In this document: positions 9,166-17,407 of the stretch, in pieces | How the letters are laid out: the number at the start of each line of letters is the position of its first letter | Position numbering within the stretch: the first letter of the stretch is position 1 | Assembly: GCF_040741455.2 (NCBI RefSeq) | Contig: NZ_CP160328.2 | Coordinates: 1,302,001-1,366,000, forward strand | DNA from: Snodgrassella alvi | GTDB lineage: Bacteria; Pseudomonadota; Gammaproteobacteria; Burkholderiales; Neisseriaceae | Reading direction: 5' to 3' | DNA length: 64,000 nucleotides | Program-made: the position numbers and the translations under genes | The notes under the pieces: model-generated | Database searches by the model: none | Seen by the model: the letters and a program-made list of their open reading frames with translations, nothing else | What the model was told of the DNA's origin: nothing

Positions 9166-10959
9166 GTGACTCATGCCGTGCAAATTCTACACGATGTTTT
9201 CGGCTATCCCGAATTTCGCGGGCAACAGGCTGAAATCATCGACACGGTGGCCAGTGGCCATCATGCACTGGTATTAATGCCTACCGGCGCAGGTAAGTCT
9301 TTATGTTATCAAATTCCAGCCTTAATGCGCGATGGTGTGGCCATCGTTGTGTCACCGCTGATTGCACTTATGCAGGATCAAGTCACAGCTTTGAATGTAA
9401 ATGGAATAGCAGCTGCTTGTGTTCACGGTGGTACAAGTGGCGAAGAGATACGGCGTATTGCCGATGATATTGCTTCTGAACACCTGAAATTATTGTATGT
9501 AGCACCGGAACGGCTGGTTATGCCACGCTTTTTACAGTTTCTACACCAAACGCCTATCAGTCTGTTTGCTATTGATGAGGCACATTGTGTGAGTCAGTGG
9601 GGACATGATTTCCGCCCCGAGTATCAGCAGCTGGCAATACTAGCAGATGAGTTTGCCTCTGTACCACGGATTGCGCTAACGGCTACCGCAGACAGCGCTA
9701 CCCGTGCTGATATTCAGCATTATCTGGCTTTAAATGATGCACGCCTTTTTGTTTCCAGCTTTAATCGTCCCAACATTGATTATCAGGTTGTGGAAAAAAA
9801 CAATGGCAAAAAACAGCTATTACAGTTTATCCGCAGCCAGATGCCGGGGGAAAATGGCATTGTTTACTGTCTCTCGCGCAAGCGAGTGGAAGATATTGCT
9901 GCTTTTCTGACAGAAAACGGTCTGACCGCTCTGCCCTATCATGCCGGACTGGACTGGGAGACCCGCAGCCACAACCAACGCCGTTTTACACAGGAAGATG
10001 GCATTATTGTGGTGGCGACAGTGGCTTTTGGAATGGGTATCGATAAACCTGATGTGCGTTTTGTCGCCCATCTGGATATGCCAGCCAGTATTGAACATTT
10101 TTATCAGGAATCGGGCCGCGCTGGCCGTGATGGCCTGCCTGCTACCAGCTGGCTGTGTTATGGCCTGAATGACTGGGTATTACTGCGTGAGCGGATTCAG
10201 CTGGCTGAGCGTGATGAAGCGCAAAAACTCATTGATTTGCAAAAACTGGATGCGATGCTGGCTTTCTGTGAAACGGCCGATTGCCGACGCCAGCTGTTAT
10301 TGCGCTATTTTGGCGAAGACAGCCAGCCATGCGGCCATTGTGACAACTGTACTGACCCACCAACTCGTTTTGACGGTACTGTATTGGCGCAAAAGCTGCT
10401 GTCCTGTGTGTATCGAGTGGGACAGCGTTTTGCCACCGGCCATGTGATTGATGTGTTACGTGGGCGCAAGTCGGAGTGGGTGTTGCGCTATGGTCATCAG
10501 CAGCTATCGACTTTTGGCATCGGTAGTCAACTGAGTGTCAAGGAATGGCGCACGGTGGTACGACAATGTGTTGCCGCTGGTTACCTAAATGTGGATATAG
10601 CCAATCAGGCATTACAGTTAACGGAACAAGCACGCGCAGTATTGAAGAATGAACATCAGGTGTGGCTGCGTCCACTTAAGCATGACAAAATCCGCAGTAG
10701 CCGTAATAATGACACATGGCTGCGTACAGAACGTGAAGAGCGTCTGTGGCAAAACCTGCGCCGCTGGCGCAAAGAGCGTGCCAGTGAAAATAACGTCCCT
10801 GCTTACACCATTTTTGCTGACCGCACCTTGCAGGATCTGGTACGGCATCCTCCGGCAACAATGGCAGATTTAAACCAGATTTATGGACTGGGAGAAAGTA
10901 AAATCAGGAATTTTGGTGCTGACATACTTTCCATATGTCGCGAATGGGCACAAAAATAG
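9166..10959 (+). CDS. recQ: ATP-dependent DNA helicase RecQ
   Basis: 3'-5' DNA helicase used in recombination and fork repair. It has 597 residues, matching the short RecQ of E. coli rather than the three-HRDC form of Neisseria gonorrhoeae. Motif I is PTGAGKSLCYQ, motif II DEAH sits in 'AIDEAHCVSQWGHDFRPEY' with the aromatic-rich loop, and motif VI is 'YQESGRAGRDG'. A zinc site (CRRQLLLRYFGE and PCGHCDNC) and winged-helix RQC domain follow, then one HRDC domain from about residue 520. The start is GTG at 9166 with a weak AGGTG site. Confidence 0.96.
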   Translation: MTHAVQILHDVFGYPEFRGQQAEIIDTVASGHHALVLMPTGAGKSLCYQIPALMRDGVAIVVSPLIALMQDQVTALNVNGIAAACVHGGTSGEEIRRIADDIASEHLKLLYVAPERLVMPRFLQFLHQTPISLFAIDEAHCVSQWGHDFRPEYQQLAILADEFASVPRIALTATADSATRADIQHYLALNDARLFVSSFNRPNIDYQVVEKNNGKKQLLQFIRSQMPGENGIVYCLSRKRVEDIAAFLTENGLTALPYHAGLDWETRSHNQRRFTQEDGIIVVATVAFGMGIDKPDVRFVAHLDMPASIEHFYQESGRAGRDGLPATSWLCYGLNDWVLLRERIQLAERDEAQKLIDLQKLDAMLAFCETADCRRQLLLRYFGEDSQPCGHCDNCTDPPTRFDGTVLAQKLLSCVYRVGQRFATGHVIDVLRGRKSEWVLRYGHQQLSTFGIGSQLSVKEWRTVVRQCVAAGYLNVDIANQALQLTEQARAVLKNEHQVWLRPLKHDKIRSSRNNDTWLRTEREERLWQNLRRWRKERASENNVPAYTIFADRTLQDLVRHPPATMADLNQIYGLGESKIRNFGADILSICREWAQK

Positions 10960-11500
10960 TTCATACATGAGTACCACCGAACTCACGGTTAAATATCGCT
11001 GTTTATACTATCCACCTTCTCTCATACGTTCATCATTCTACCTTTAGTATCTTATCCATATACGAATGTTCGATATTTATGAACTTGTCGAGATCGGTGT
11101 TTATTTCCTCAATATCTTTTACGCATTAATCGTTGCTTTTTTAATTTGATTATCCGCAGTAATTTCACCTTGCATCCGCCAGCACGCTTTTAGCTTCGTT
11201 TAATGCCTATCTGCAACTTAACTGAACAGAATAGTTCTATCACCATTATCTGATTGTTACCCTATCATTTCATTCTTTCTTGGCAGTCTTTTGCTTTTTT
11301 TAAAGCACTCACGCTTCCGACCGGCTGATTCGTGCGCCAACGCCCCATGGCTGCAACAACAACTTGAATCACCTTTTCTGCTCGATATCTAGGTACTTTA
11401 TCCTATGCTTCTTTCATTATGCAAGAAATGACTATTTTTTACACAGCACTTTCATTTTTCTAAATATATGATTTTTATAAATTAAATATCAATGTCAACC

Positions 11501-11525
11501 TTATTTGATGCGTTATATCAAATAA
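11501..11525. promoter_or_regulatory. Inverted repeat TTATTTGAT-N7-ATCAAATAA upstream of nrdD
   Basis: Perfect 9-bp arms with a 7-nt centre. The inner parts TTGAT...ATCAA look like the FNR/ANR half-sites, but FNR sites have 4 nt between halves and here there are 7, so a normal FNR dimer should not fit. It may be an operator of another regulator. An oxygen-responsive site would suit an anaerobic reductase gene, but that remains a guess. Confidence 0.4.
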
Positions 11526-11557
11526 CAGTAAAAAATGATGCTTTATTCAACATACCA

Positions 11558-11614
11558 ATCCCATATATAGTAAAAAAAGTGTCTATAAATAAAATTTAAT
11601 ACTAAATATAGTAT
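11558..11614 (+). promoter_or_regulatory. Tandem NrdR-box-like sites in the nrdD promoter region
   Basis: Two 16-bp sites resemble the NrdR box consensus acaCwATATaTwGtgt. The downstream one (11599-11614, ATACTAAATATAGTAT) matches 13 of 16 positions and is itself palindromic; the upstream one (11558-11573, ATCCCATATATAGTAA) matches 11. Their centres are 41 bp apart, close to four helical turns, as expected for cooperative binding of NrdR to paired boxes. NrdR represses ribonucleotide reductase genes when dATP is high (family knowledge). Counts were made by eye. Confidence 0.55.
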
Positions 11615-11671
11615 TTTTAAGGTTTATACATCTTAACAGGCCCAATTGTTATACCGGAAAGATAAGCAGTA

Positions 11672-11699
11672 ACTGCTGCCTGATGCTACCGGCAGCAGT
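11672..11699 (+). promoter_or_regulatory. Hairpin immediately before the nrdD ribosome-binding site
   Basis: Perfect 9-bp stem ACTGCTGCC / GGCAGCAGT with a 10-nt loop. The ribosome site AGAAGGA begins directly after the stem (11700-11706) and the ATG is at 11715. No U-tract follows, so it is not a terminator. It could stabilise the mRNA or modulate access to the ribosome site. Confidence 0.5.
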
Positions 11700-11714
11700 A
11701 GAAGGACTATCAAC

Positions 11715-13856
11715 ATGAAACCTATTGTAATTAAGAGAGATGGTTGCCGCGTTCCCTTTGATGCGGCGCGAATTCAAGATGCCGTAGAGCGTGCCGCCTG
11801 TGCCGTGGACATTACCGACATTGCCTATTGCGCGCAGGTAGCTGCACAAGTGGGCAGCCTCATGGCTAACCGTGAATGTGTGGATATTCATGATATTCAG
11901 CAGGCAGTAGAAGACCAGTTAATGGCCGGTCAGTATAAAGAACTGGCACGAGCCTATATTGAATACCGTCATTCGCGCGATGTTGCGCGCGAATCTCGCG
12001 GACATCTCAATCGCGAAATTCAGGGTTTGGTAGAACAAACCAATTTCAGTCTGCTTAACGAAAATGCGAACAAAGACAGCAAGGTGATTCCCACCCAGCG
12101 CGACCTACTGGCTGGCATTGTGGCCAGACATTATGCTCAGCAACACCTGTTACCGCGCGATGTGGTATTAGCACATGAGCGGGGAGAAATTCATTATCAC
12201 GATTTAGACTACGCACCGTTTTTTCCAATGTTCAACTGCATGTTGATAGATCTAAAAGGCATGCTGACCAACGGATTTAAAATGGGCAATGCTGAAATCG
12301 AACCTCCTAAATCTATTGCCACAGCTACCGCTGTTACCGCACAGATTATCGCGCAGGTGGCTAGCCACATTTACGGTGGCAGCACCATAAACCGGATTGA
12401 TGAAGTGCTGGCACCTTTTGTCCGTACCAGCTACGACAAACACTTTGCCGTAGCTCAGGAATGGCAGATTGCCAATGCTGAAGACTACGCCCGTACTCGC
12501 ACCGAAAAAGAATGCTACGACGCTTTTCAGTCACTGGAATACGAAGTCAACACCTTGCATACTGCTAATGGTCAGACTCCTTTTGTCACTTTCGGCTTTG
12601 GTCTGGGCACCAGCTGGGAAAGCCGGCTGATTCAAACCGCTATTCTGCGCAATCGATTAGCCGGACTGGGCAAAAATGGCAAAACGGCTGTCTTTCCAAA
12701 ACTGGTTTTCAGTATTAAAGACGGCGTGAACCACAAAGCGTCAGACATTAACTACGACATCAAGCAACTGGCTCTCGAATGCGCCTCCAAACGTATGTAT
12801 CCGGATATCCTGAACTACGAGCAGGTTGTAGCTGTGACTGGTTCCTTCAAAACGCCAATGGGCTGCCGCAGCTTCCTCAGTCGTTATGAAGAAAACGGTC
12901 AGGAAATTCATGAAGGACGAAATAATCTGGGCGTAATCAGCCTGAACCTGCCACGTATTGCCATCGAAGCCAAACACGATGAAGCACGGTTCTGGCAACT
13001 GCTGGAAGAGCGCCTGCAACTTTGCCGCAAAGCCCTGATGACCCGCATTGCCCGTTTTGAAAACGTCAAAGCACGAGTGGCACCGATTCTGTATATGGAA
13101 GGAGCCTGCGGCGTGCGTCTGCAAGCCGATGAACCCGTAGCACATATATTCAAAAATGGCCGTGCCTCCATTTCTCTGGGCTATATCGGCCTGCATGAAA
13201 CCATCTATGCCCTCTACGGCAGCGATATCCATGTGTTTGACAGTGACAACCTGCGTCAGAAAGCCATAGCCATTGTCGAGAAACTGCGCCGTACTGCCGA
13301 CCAGTGGAAAACTGAGACCGGCTATGGCTTCAGCCTTTACAGCACTCCGAGCGAAAACTTGTGTGACCGCTTCTGTCGTCTTGATACTGCTGAATTCGGC
13401 GTAATTGACGGTGTAACCGACAAAGGCTACTACACCAACAGCTTTCATCTAGATGTAGAAAAAAAAGTTAATCCGTACGACAAAATCGATTTCGAAGCAC
13501 CCTACCCAAAAATGGCCAGTGGTGGCTTCATTTGTTACGGCGAATACCCTAATCTGCAACACAATCTCAAAGCATTAGAGGACGTATGGGATTACAGCTA
13601 CCGTCATGTACCTTATTACGGCACCAATACGCCCATCGACGAATGTTATGAATGCGGTTTTAGTGGTGAATTTTCCTGTACCAGCAAAGGCTTTGTCTGC
13701 CCCAAATGCGGCAACCATGATCCGGCACGCGTATCCGTCACCCGACGTGTCTGCGGCTATCTCGGTAGCCCCGACGCCAGACCGTTTAACACCGGCAAAC
13801 AGGAAGAAGTGAAAAGACGAGTCAAACATCTCGGCCAGCAGTGTGGTGCTCTGTAA
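11715..13856 (+). CDS. nrdD: Anaerobic (class III) ribonucleoside-triphosphate reductase
   Basis: Oxygen-sensitive glycyl-radical enzyme that reduces NTPs to dNTPs. It has 713 residues, against 712 in E. coli. An N-terminal ATP-cone (about 1-90, starting MKPIVIKRDG) senses ATP/dATP. The glycyl radical is Gly681 in RVCGYLG, the same number as in E. coli, and the C-terminal zinc ligands fall at Cys644, Cys647, Cys662 and Cys665. The start has a good ribosome site (AGAAGGA). nrdG follows by 2 bp. Its presence implies growth under low oxygen. Upstream NrdR-like boxes suggest repression by NrdR. Confidence 0.97.
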   Translation: MKPIVIKRDGCRVPFDAARIQDAVERAACAVDITDIAYCAQVAAQVGSLMANRECVDIHDIQQAVEDQLMAGQYKELARAYIEYRHSRDVARESRGHLNREIQGLVEQTNFSLLNENANKDSKVIPTQRDLLAGIVARHYAQQHLLPRDVVLAHERGEIHYHDLDYAPFFPMFNCMLIDLKGMLTNGFKMGNAEIEPPKSIATATAVTAQIIAQVASHIYGGSTINRIDEVLAPFVRTSYDKHFAVAQEWQIANAEDYARTRTEKECYDAFQSLEYEVNTLHTANGQTPFVTFGFGLGTSWESRLIQTAILRNRLAGLGKNGKTAVFPKLVFSIKDGVNHKASDINYDIKQLALECASKRMYPDILNYEQVVAVTGSFKTPMGCRSFLSRYEENGQEIHEGRNNLGVISLNLPRIAIEAKHDEARFWQLLEERLQLCRKALMTRIARFENVKARVAPILYMEGACGVRLQADEPVAHIFKNGRASISLGYIGLHETIYALYGSDIHVFDSDNLRQKAIAIVEKLRRTADQWKTETGYGFSLYSTPSENLCDRFCRLDTAEFGVIDGVTDKGYYTNSFHLDVEKKVNPYDKIDFEAPYPKMASGGFICYGEYPNLQHNLKALEDVWDYSYRHVPYYGTNTPIDECYECGFSGEFSCTSKGFVCPKCGNHDPARVSVTRRVCGYLGSPDARPFNTGKQEEVKRRVKHLGQQCGAL

Positions 13857-13858
13857 AC

Positions 13859-14329
13859 ATGAATTACCATCAGTACTATCCGGTAGATGTCGTCAACGGT
13901 CCTGGTACGCGCTGCACCTTATTTGTTGCTGGCTGCGAACATAAATGCCGCGGCTGCTATAACGCAACCACATGGCGAACCGACTCCGGCAAGCCATTTG
14001 ACCAGCAGTTGGAAGACCGCATCATCAGCGATCTTAACGACACACGTATTATCCGGCAGGGACTGTCACTCAGCGGTGGCGACCCACTGCATCCACATAA
14101 CCTTAGCGCTATTTTGCATCTGGTGAAGCGAGTGCGGCAGGAAACAGAGCATAAAGACATCTGGCTTTGGACCGGCTATACACTGGCAGAACTATCAGTA
14201 GCGCAACAAGAGGTGGTAGCAGAAATAAACACCTTGGTTGATGGTAAATTCATAAAGGAACTGCGAGATCCAGCATTAATTTGGCGTGGAAGTAGCAACC
14301 AGCAGATTCATTATCTGCGCCCAGCGTGA
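13859..14329 (+). CDS. nrdG: Anaerobic ribonucleotide reductase-activating enzyme NrdG
   Basis: Radical-SAM activase that makes the glycyl radical on NrdD. I chose the ATG at 13859 because the protein then begins MNYHQYYPVD, the same start as E. coli NrdG; an in-frame GTG at 13841 would lie inside nrdD. This gives 156 residues. The 4Fe-4S ligands are Cys26, Cys30 and Cys33 (CEHKCRGC), and the SAM-binding 'SLSGGDPLHPHNL' follows. No ribosome site is visible before the ATG, so translation is probably coupled to nrdD, which stops 2 bp earlier. A strong terminator follows. Confidence 0.95.
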   Translation: MNYHQYYPVDVVNGPGTRCTLFVAGCEHKCRGCYNATTWRTDSGKPFDQQLEDRIISDLNDTRIIRQGLSLSGGDPLHPHNLSAILHLVKRVRQETEHKDIWLWTGYTLAELSVAQQEVVAEINTLVDGKFIKELRDPALIWRGSSNQQIHYLRPA

Positions 14330-14340
14330 TTCTTAATTCA

Positions 14341-14386
14341 GCATCGTTGAGATGCGCATTATTCAGCGCATCTCAACGATGCTTTT
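14341..14386 (+). terminator. Intrinsic terminator after nrdDG
   Basis: Perfect 17-bp stem (GCATCGTTGAGATGCGC and its complement at 14366-14382) with an 8-nt loop, followed by a short TTTT run. The stem begins 11 bp after the nrdG stop codon. The U-tract is short, but the stem is the strongest in the window. Confidence 0.8.
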
Positions 14387-14701
14387 AAACAAACACTACA
14401 AATAAATTCTATTAATAAACCATCAACTTAGCCTGCAATACCAGTTCCTCCCTGCCAAATGTAGCGGAAATTGGCATAAAATTTGCCTTCGCTGAATAAA
14501 TTTTTGGGATAATTTACGCTTCATTTTGCTTACAATCGCGAATTTAACTCTACCATAGTGCTATTTCCCTCAATTGATACAGCACATATTTACCCAAATA
14601 AACCCTAGCCTACACCGTCTGCTTCTATGCTGTGTCTATAACCGACAACCGACCAGCAACAGAACCCAAACGGTTTTTACGCACTGACACGGACACCACC
14701 G
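14387..14701. other. Intergenic region before the phosphoribosyltransferase gene
   Basis: About 315 bp with no convincing ORF. I see no clear promoter match and no ribosome site of note next to the ATG at 14702. Confidence 0.5.
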
Positions 14702-15268
14702 ATGAGCATAATTGATTTAACCGCCAAACGCGCTGAAACACAGGCCATGCTAGATACAGCAGAGCTGCTGTTTGACCGCAACACCTGTGAAGCGAAACTG
14801 GAACAGATGGCTGCGGACATCACAGCCGCACTCAGTGACAAATATCCACTGGTATTACCGGTAATGGGTGGCGCAGTAGTATTTACTGGGAAATTATTGC
14901 CATTGCTGCGTTTTCCATTGGATTTTGACTATATTCATATTTCACGTTATGGCGATAAACTGCAAGGTGGTAACTATCAGTGGCTGAGAGCACCACAAAA
15001 CGCCGTAGTTGGACGCCATATACTGGTACTGGATGATATTCTTGATGAAGGGCATACACTAGCAGCCGTTAAAAAACAGATACTGGAAATGGGTGCAGCC
15101 AGCTGCGCCACCGCTGTATTTGCCAATAAACTGATTGATAAAGACAAGCCGATTACAGCTGATTTTGTCGGACTGGATGTCCCCAACCGTTACGTCTTTG
15201 GCTATGGCATGGATGCTGAAGGAAAATGGCGCAATCTAGATGAAATTTACGCGCTGGCAGAAAATTAG
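14702..15268 (+). CDS. hpt: Hypoxanthine-guanine phosphoribosyltransferase
   Basis: Purine salvage enzyme that joins hypoxanthine or guanine to PRPP, giving IMP or GMP. It has 188 residues. The PRPP-binding loop is 'ILVLDDILDEGHTLA', preceded by the flexible loop serine-tyrosine pair in 'HISRYGDKL' and an N-terminal 'PVMGGAVVFTGKLL' that contacts pyrophosphate. The C-terminal aromatic 'NRYVFGYGMD' is the purine-stacking region. It stands alone between two long noncoding stretches. The substrate range (hypoxanthine, guanine or xanthine) cannot be fixed by sequence alone. Confidence 0.88.
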   Translation: MSIIDLTAKRAETQAMLDTAELLFDRNTCEAKLEQMAADITAALSDKYPLVLPVMGGAVVFTGKLLPLLRFPLDFDYIHISRYGDKLQGGNYQWLRAPQNAVVGRHILVLDDILDEGHTLAAVKKQILEMGAASCATAVFANKLIDKDKPITADFVGLDVPNRYVFGYGMDAEGKWRNLDEIYALAEN

Positions 15269-15464
15269 TAACTTTGTAGCAAACAAAAACTCTTCGTTAT
15301 AATTTGCCACTATCTGGATATTAGAATTGGAAAATAAAATATTTTGGCTAAAAATATGGTAATAAAATATTAAGTACTAACAGCCACCAACTCAAATTTT
15401 AAAATCATCATTCTAATCTTTCCCTCAACTAATACCCGTAAATTCAAGCTACTATATTCAATTA

Positions 15465-15490
15465 GCTTATCAGGTCTGTGCCTGATAAGC
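15465..15490. repeat. Perfect 10-bp stem-loop
   Basis: GCTTATCAGG, 6-nt loop, CCTGATAAGC. There is no T-run on either side, so it is not a normal intrinsic terminator. It lies about 200 bp after hpt and could be a processed 3' end or a repeat unit. Confidence 0.4.
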
Positions 15491-16180
15491 TGCTTATAAT
15501 ATGTAAAATCTGGCCAGATATAAAATATAAAATCAGCAGCAATCTTTATCCTAAGCGCTAAAATTAATTCTACCGTAACAGCATGCCAATCAACTGTAAA
15601 TCAATTACATGCAAAAACTTGAGCTAATAAAAAAATTCTGCAAGCTATCGCTTAAATCTAAGCGTATAGAAGATTCAATCTAATTATTAATAATTAATAT
15701 ATCCAATCAGCATTTACACAAGGAGTATCAAAATAAAAAACCAGTATGGATCATAAAGCCAATATAAAACTGCTCATAAAGTGAATTTTTTTATGCAGAT
15801 TTAGATAAAAATTTTAATTTTAAATTTTTAGCATATTTCAGCTATATTTATATAATAACATTCACTATTATGCAAACAGCAATACATAATAATCAAATAA
15901 TATAAATATTTATATTATTCATATTATTTTTTTACATTAGTCAGTCTGCTCAATCTATAATTACATTAATTAGTAAATCATAATATTTATTTAACACATT
16001 CTTGACAAATATAAATATCCGACAGTATGATGGCCGAGCCGTATTCAATAGTACGGCCAGCTCTGGAAGGCTGTTTTATCAGACAGATAAACCATTGAAT
16101 TTTTGCAACAAATGGTTTTTTAAATCTGTATACCAAGTCATTGACATACCTTTTCCATGGTAGACAATGGCAGGGAGGCA

Positions 16181-16462
16181 TTATGCCTGCCGGTTCTGAT
16201 TAACGGTCTTCCAGCCTTGCCATTCTTCTGCCGCCACATGCGTCTGGAAGCGCAAAGCGGTGTTGGTAGAATAATCAGGAAAGGCAGTGTTAATGACTAT
16301 TTTTTTGGCAGTAAACCGCCATCTGGAGGCGTATATGTTACGCCTGTTTCCGCCAGCGAAATTTATAATCGGCGGAATACAGGTTGTATTGGGATTTGCC
16401 ATATCAATTGGCGTAAAAACAACACCTTTGGGTAAGATGAACCGGCAATTTTCAGCATTAGC
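16181..16462 (-). pseudogene. Possible gene relic, identity unknown
   Basis: On the minus strand a frame stays open from just after an in-frame TAG at 16463-16465 to a TAA at 16181. The only ATG is at 16402, giving 73 residues (begins MANPNTTCIPPI); the 20 codons before it also read as plausible protein (PKGVVFTPID), and a second frame just upstream starts with an ATG and reads into the same region. The base composition is less AT-rich than its surroundings. This looks like the 3' part of a decayed gene. I do not recognise the protein. Confidence 0.3.
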
Positions 16463-16735
16463 CTAAAATACCCCAGAAAACCGATTATTTACCTAATGAA
16501 ACCTGACAACGTAGCAAATTGAGTATTATAATCAATAATGAAGTAGTTAAATTTTAATAACACTAAATTTATTGTATAAAGTATATTTTTTTCATTACTA
16601 CAATTTTATCCGATTGTAAAAAGGGGTTGAAAAAATGCTTCAGAAAAAAGCTTACCTATCTAATTTCGGATGATGCCAGCATAGCAATAAAATACTGAGC
16701 ATCTTCTACCGATTAATGTTTATTTGTCTATGTTT

Positions 16736-16774
16736 CCTGGTTCTTTAGCTTTTAAGGGGCGGAACCAGGCTTTT
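16736..16774 (+). terminator. Orphan terminator-like hairpin
   Basis: Arms CCTGGTTC / GAACCAGG around an 18-nt loop, followed by CTTTTTG on the plus strand. There is no plus-strand gene upstream for more than 1.4 kb, so it may end a small RNA or be a remnant. It lies about 60 bp from the 3' end of the convergent cytochrome b562 gene. Confidence 0.45.
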
Positions 16775-16831
16775 TGCATTTTGGTACAACGTTATAATTT
16801 TAACATATCATCTGCATAATCCACAGTCATT

Positions 16832-17230
16832 TCAGTGCTTCATGGCTGCATGCCCCTCATCTCGCAACTGCAGAATTTTTCTGCCCTCGGTTTTGGCTTC
16901 AGCCAGTTTGCCGGCATTCACCAACTTACCAGTTTTATCAATTTCAGCAATCAACCTATCTATTTCAGACTGATAAACTTTCAGTTTCGGATTATTAGTT
17001 GGCGCCTTGGCCAGAGCGGATGGTTTTTGTGCCCGTGCAGCCACGGCCGCCGTACGCATATTAGCTAAAGCCTTACGTGCATCTGCAACGGTCTGAGCAG
17101 CATTGAATCGTGCATAGCTCATGGTAATCGCCCCCATATACATATTCACTTCATTCGCTTGTACAGTTACACTGGATACGGTCAGCGATAGACACAATAT
17201 TCCTACTGACACGAAATCTTTTGTCTTCAT
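16832..17230 (-). CDS. cybC: Periplasmic cytochrome b562
   Basis: Soluble four-helix-bundle haem b protein of the periplasm; its electron partners are unknown even in E. coli. It has 132 residues. The signal peptide is cleaved most likely after VQA (residue 25). With that cut the haem ligands fall at mature Met7 (in NMYMG) and mature His102 (in RDEGHAAMKH), exactly the E. coli numbering. There is no CXXCH, so the haem is non-covalent. The helix pattern 'ADARKALANMRTAAVAARA' aligns with the E. coli protein. It follows argE by 177 bp and has its own spacing for a promoter. Confidence 0.88.
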   Translation of the reverse strand: MKTKDFVSVGILCLSLTVSSVTVQANEVNMYMGAITMSYARFNAAQTVADARKALANMRTAAVAARAQKPSALAKAPTNNPKLKVYQSEIDRLIAEIDKTGKLVNAGKLAEAKTEGRKILQLRDEGHAAMKH

Positions 17231-17407
17231 TTGATTTTCCCATTATTACAATCATTGGTAGCATTGCATATGCAGCTACATACGCGGAACAACAGAGTAG
17301 CTTTATCCACTGTGGTGAATCAGGAAAGCGTACATCTCCTGACAAATTATTTTAACAAGTGCTCTTCTTGATACAGAATCGGCCTAAAATATCTTTTTTA
17401 ATAGCGC

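Larger units (their letters stand above)
10960..11714. other. 755-bp noncoding region between recQ and nrdD
   Basis: No convincing ORF on either strand. The first 500 bp hold nothing I can name apart from scattered near-matches to DnaA boxes (for example TTATCCATA near 11049 and TTATCCGCA near 11152), too few and too weak to call an origin. The last 220 bp are AT-rich and contain three structured elements described separately: an inverted repeat, two NrdR-like boxes and a hairpin next to the nrdD ribosome site. Confidence 0.7.
15269..16831. other. 1.56-kb gene-poor region
   Basis: The first 700 bp are very AT-rich and have no ORF worth calling. From about 16020 to 16440 the DNA becomes less AT-rich and contains a possible gene relic (separate entry). 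Two stem-loops at 15465-15490 and 16736-16774 are listed separately. I found no tRNA, insertion sequence or known ncRNA here. Confidence 0.7.

Noticed and set aside
10960-11500. Candidate chromosome origin with DnaA boxes near recQ-nrdD
   Set aside because: A few single-mismatch matches to TTATNCACA are scattered, with no cluster or DnaA gene. The mnmG-rsmG-parAB-atp order only suggests the origin is near.
12741-13448. Minus-strand ORF of 235 codons inside nrdD
   Set aside because: It is a frame shadow of nrdD, which is a complete, conserved gene on the plus strand.
16157-16435. Plus-strand ORF of 92 codons
   Set aside because: Its codon use and composition do not suggest a protein, and the minus strand of the same interval looks more coding.
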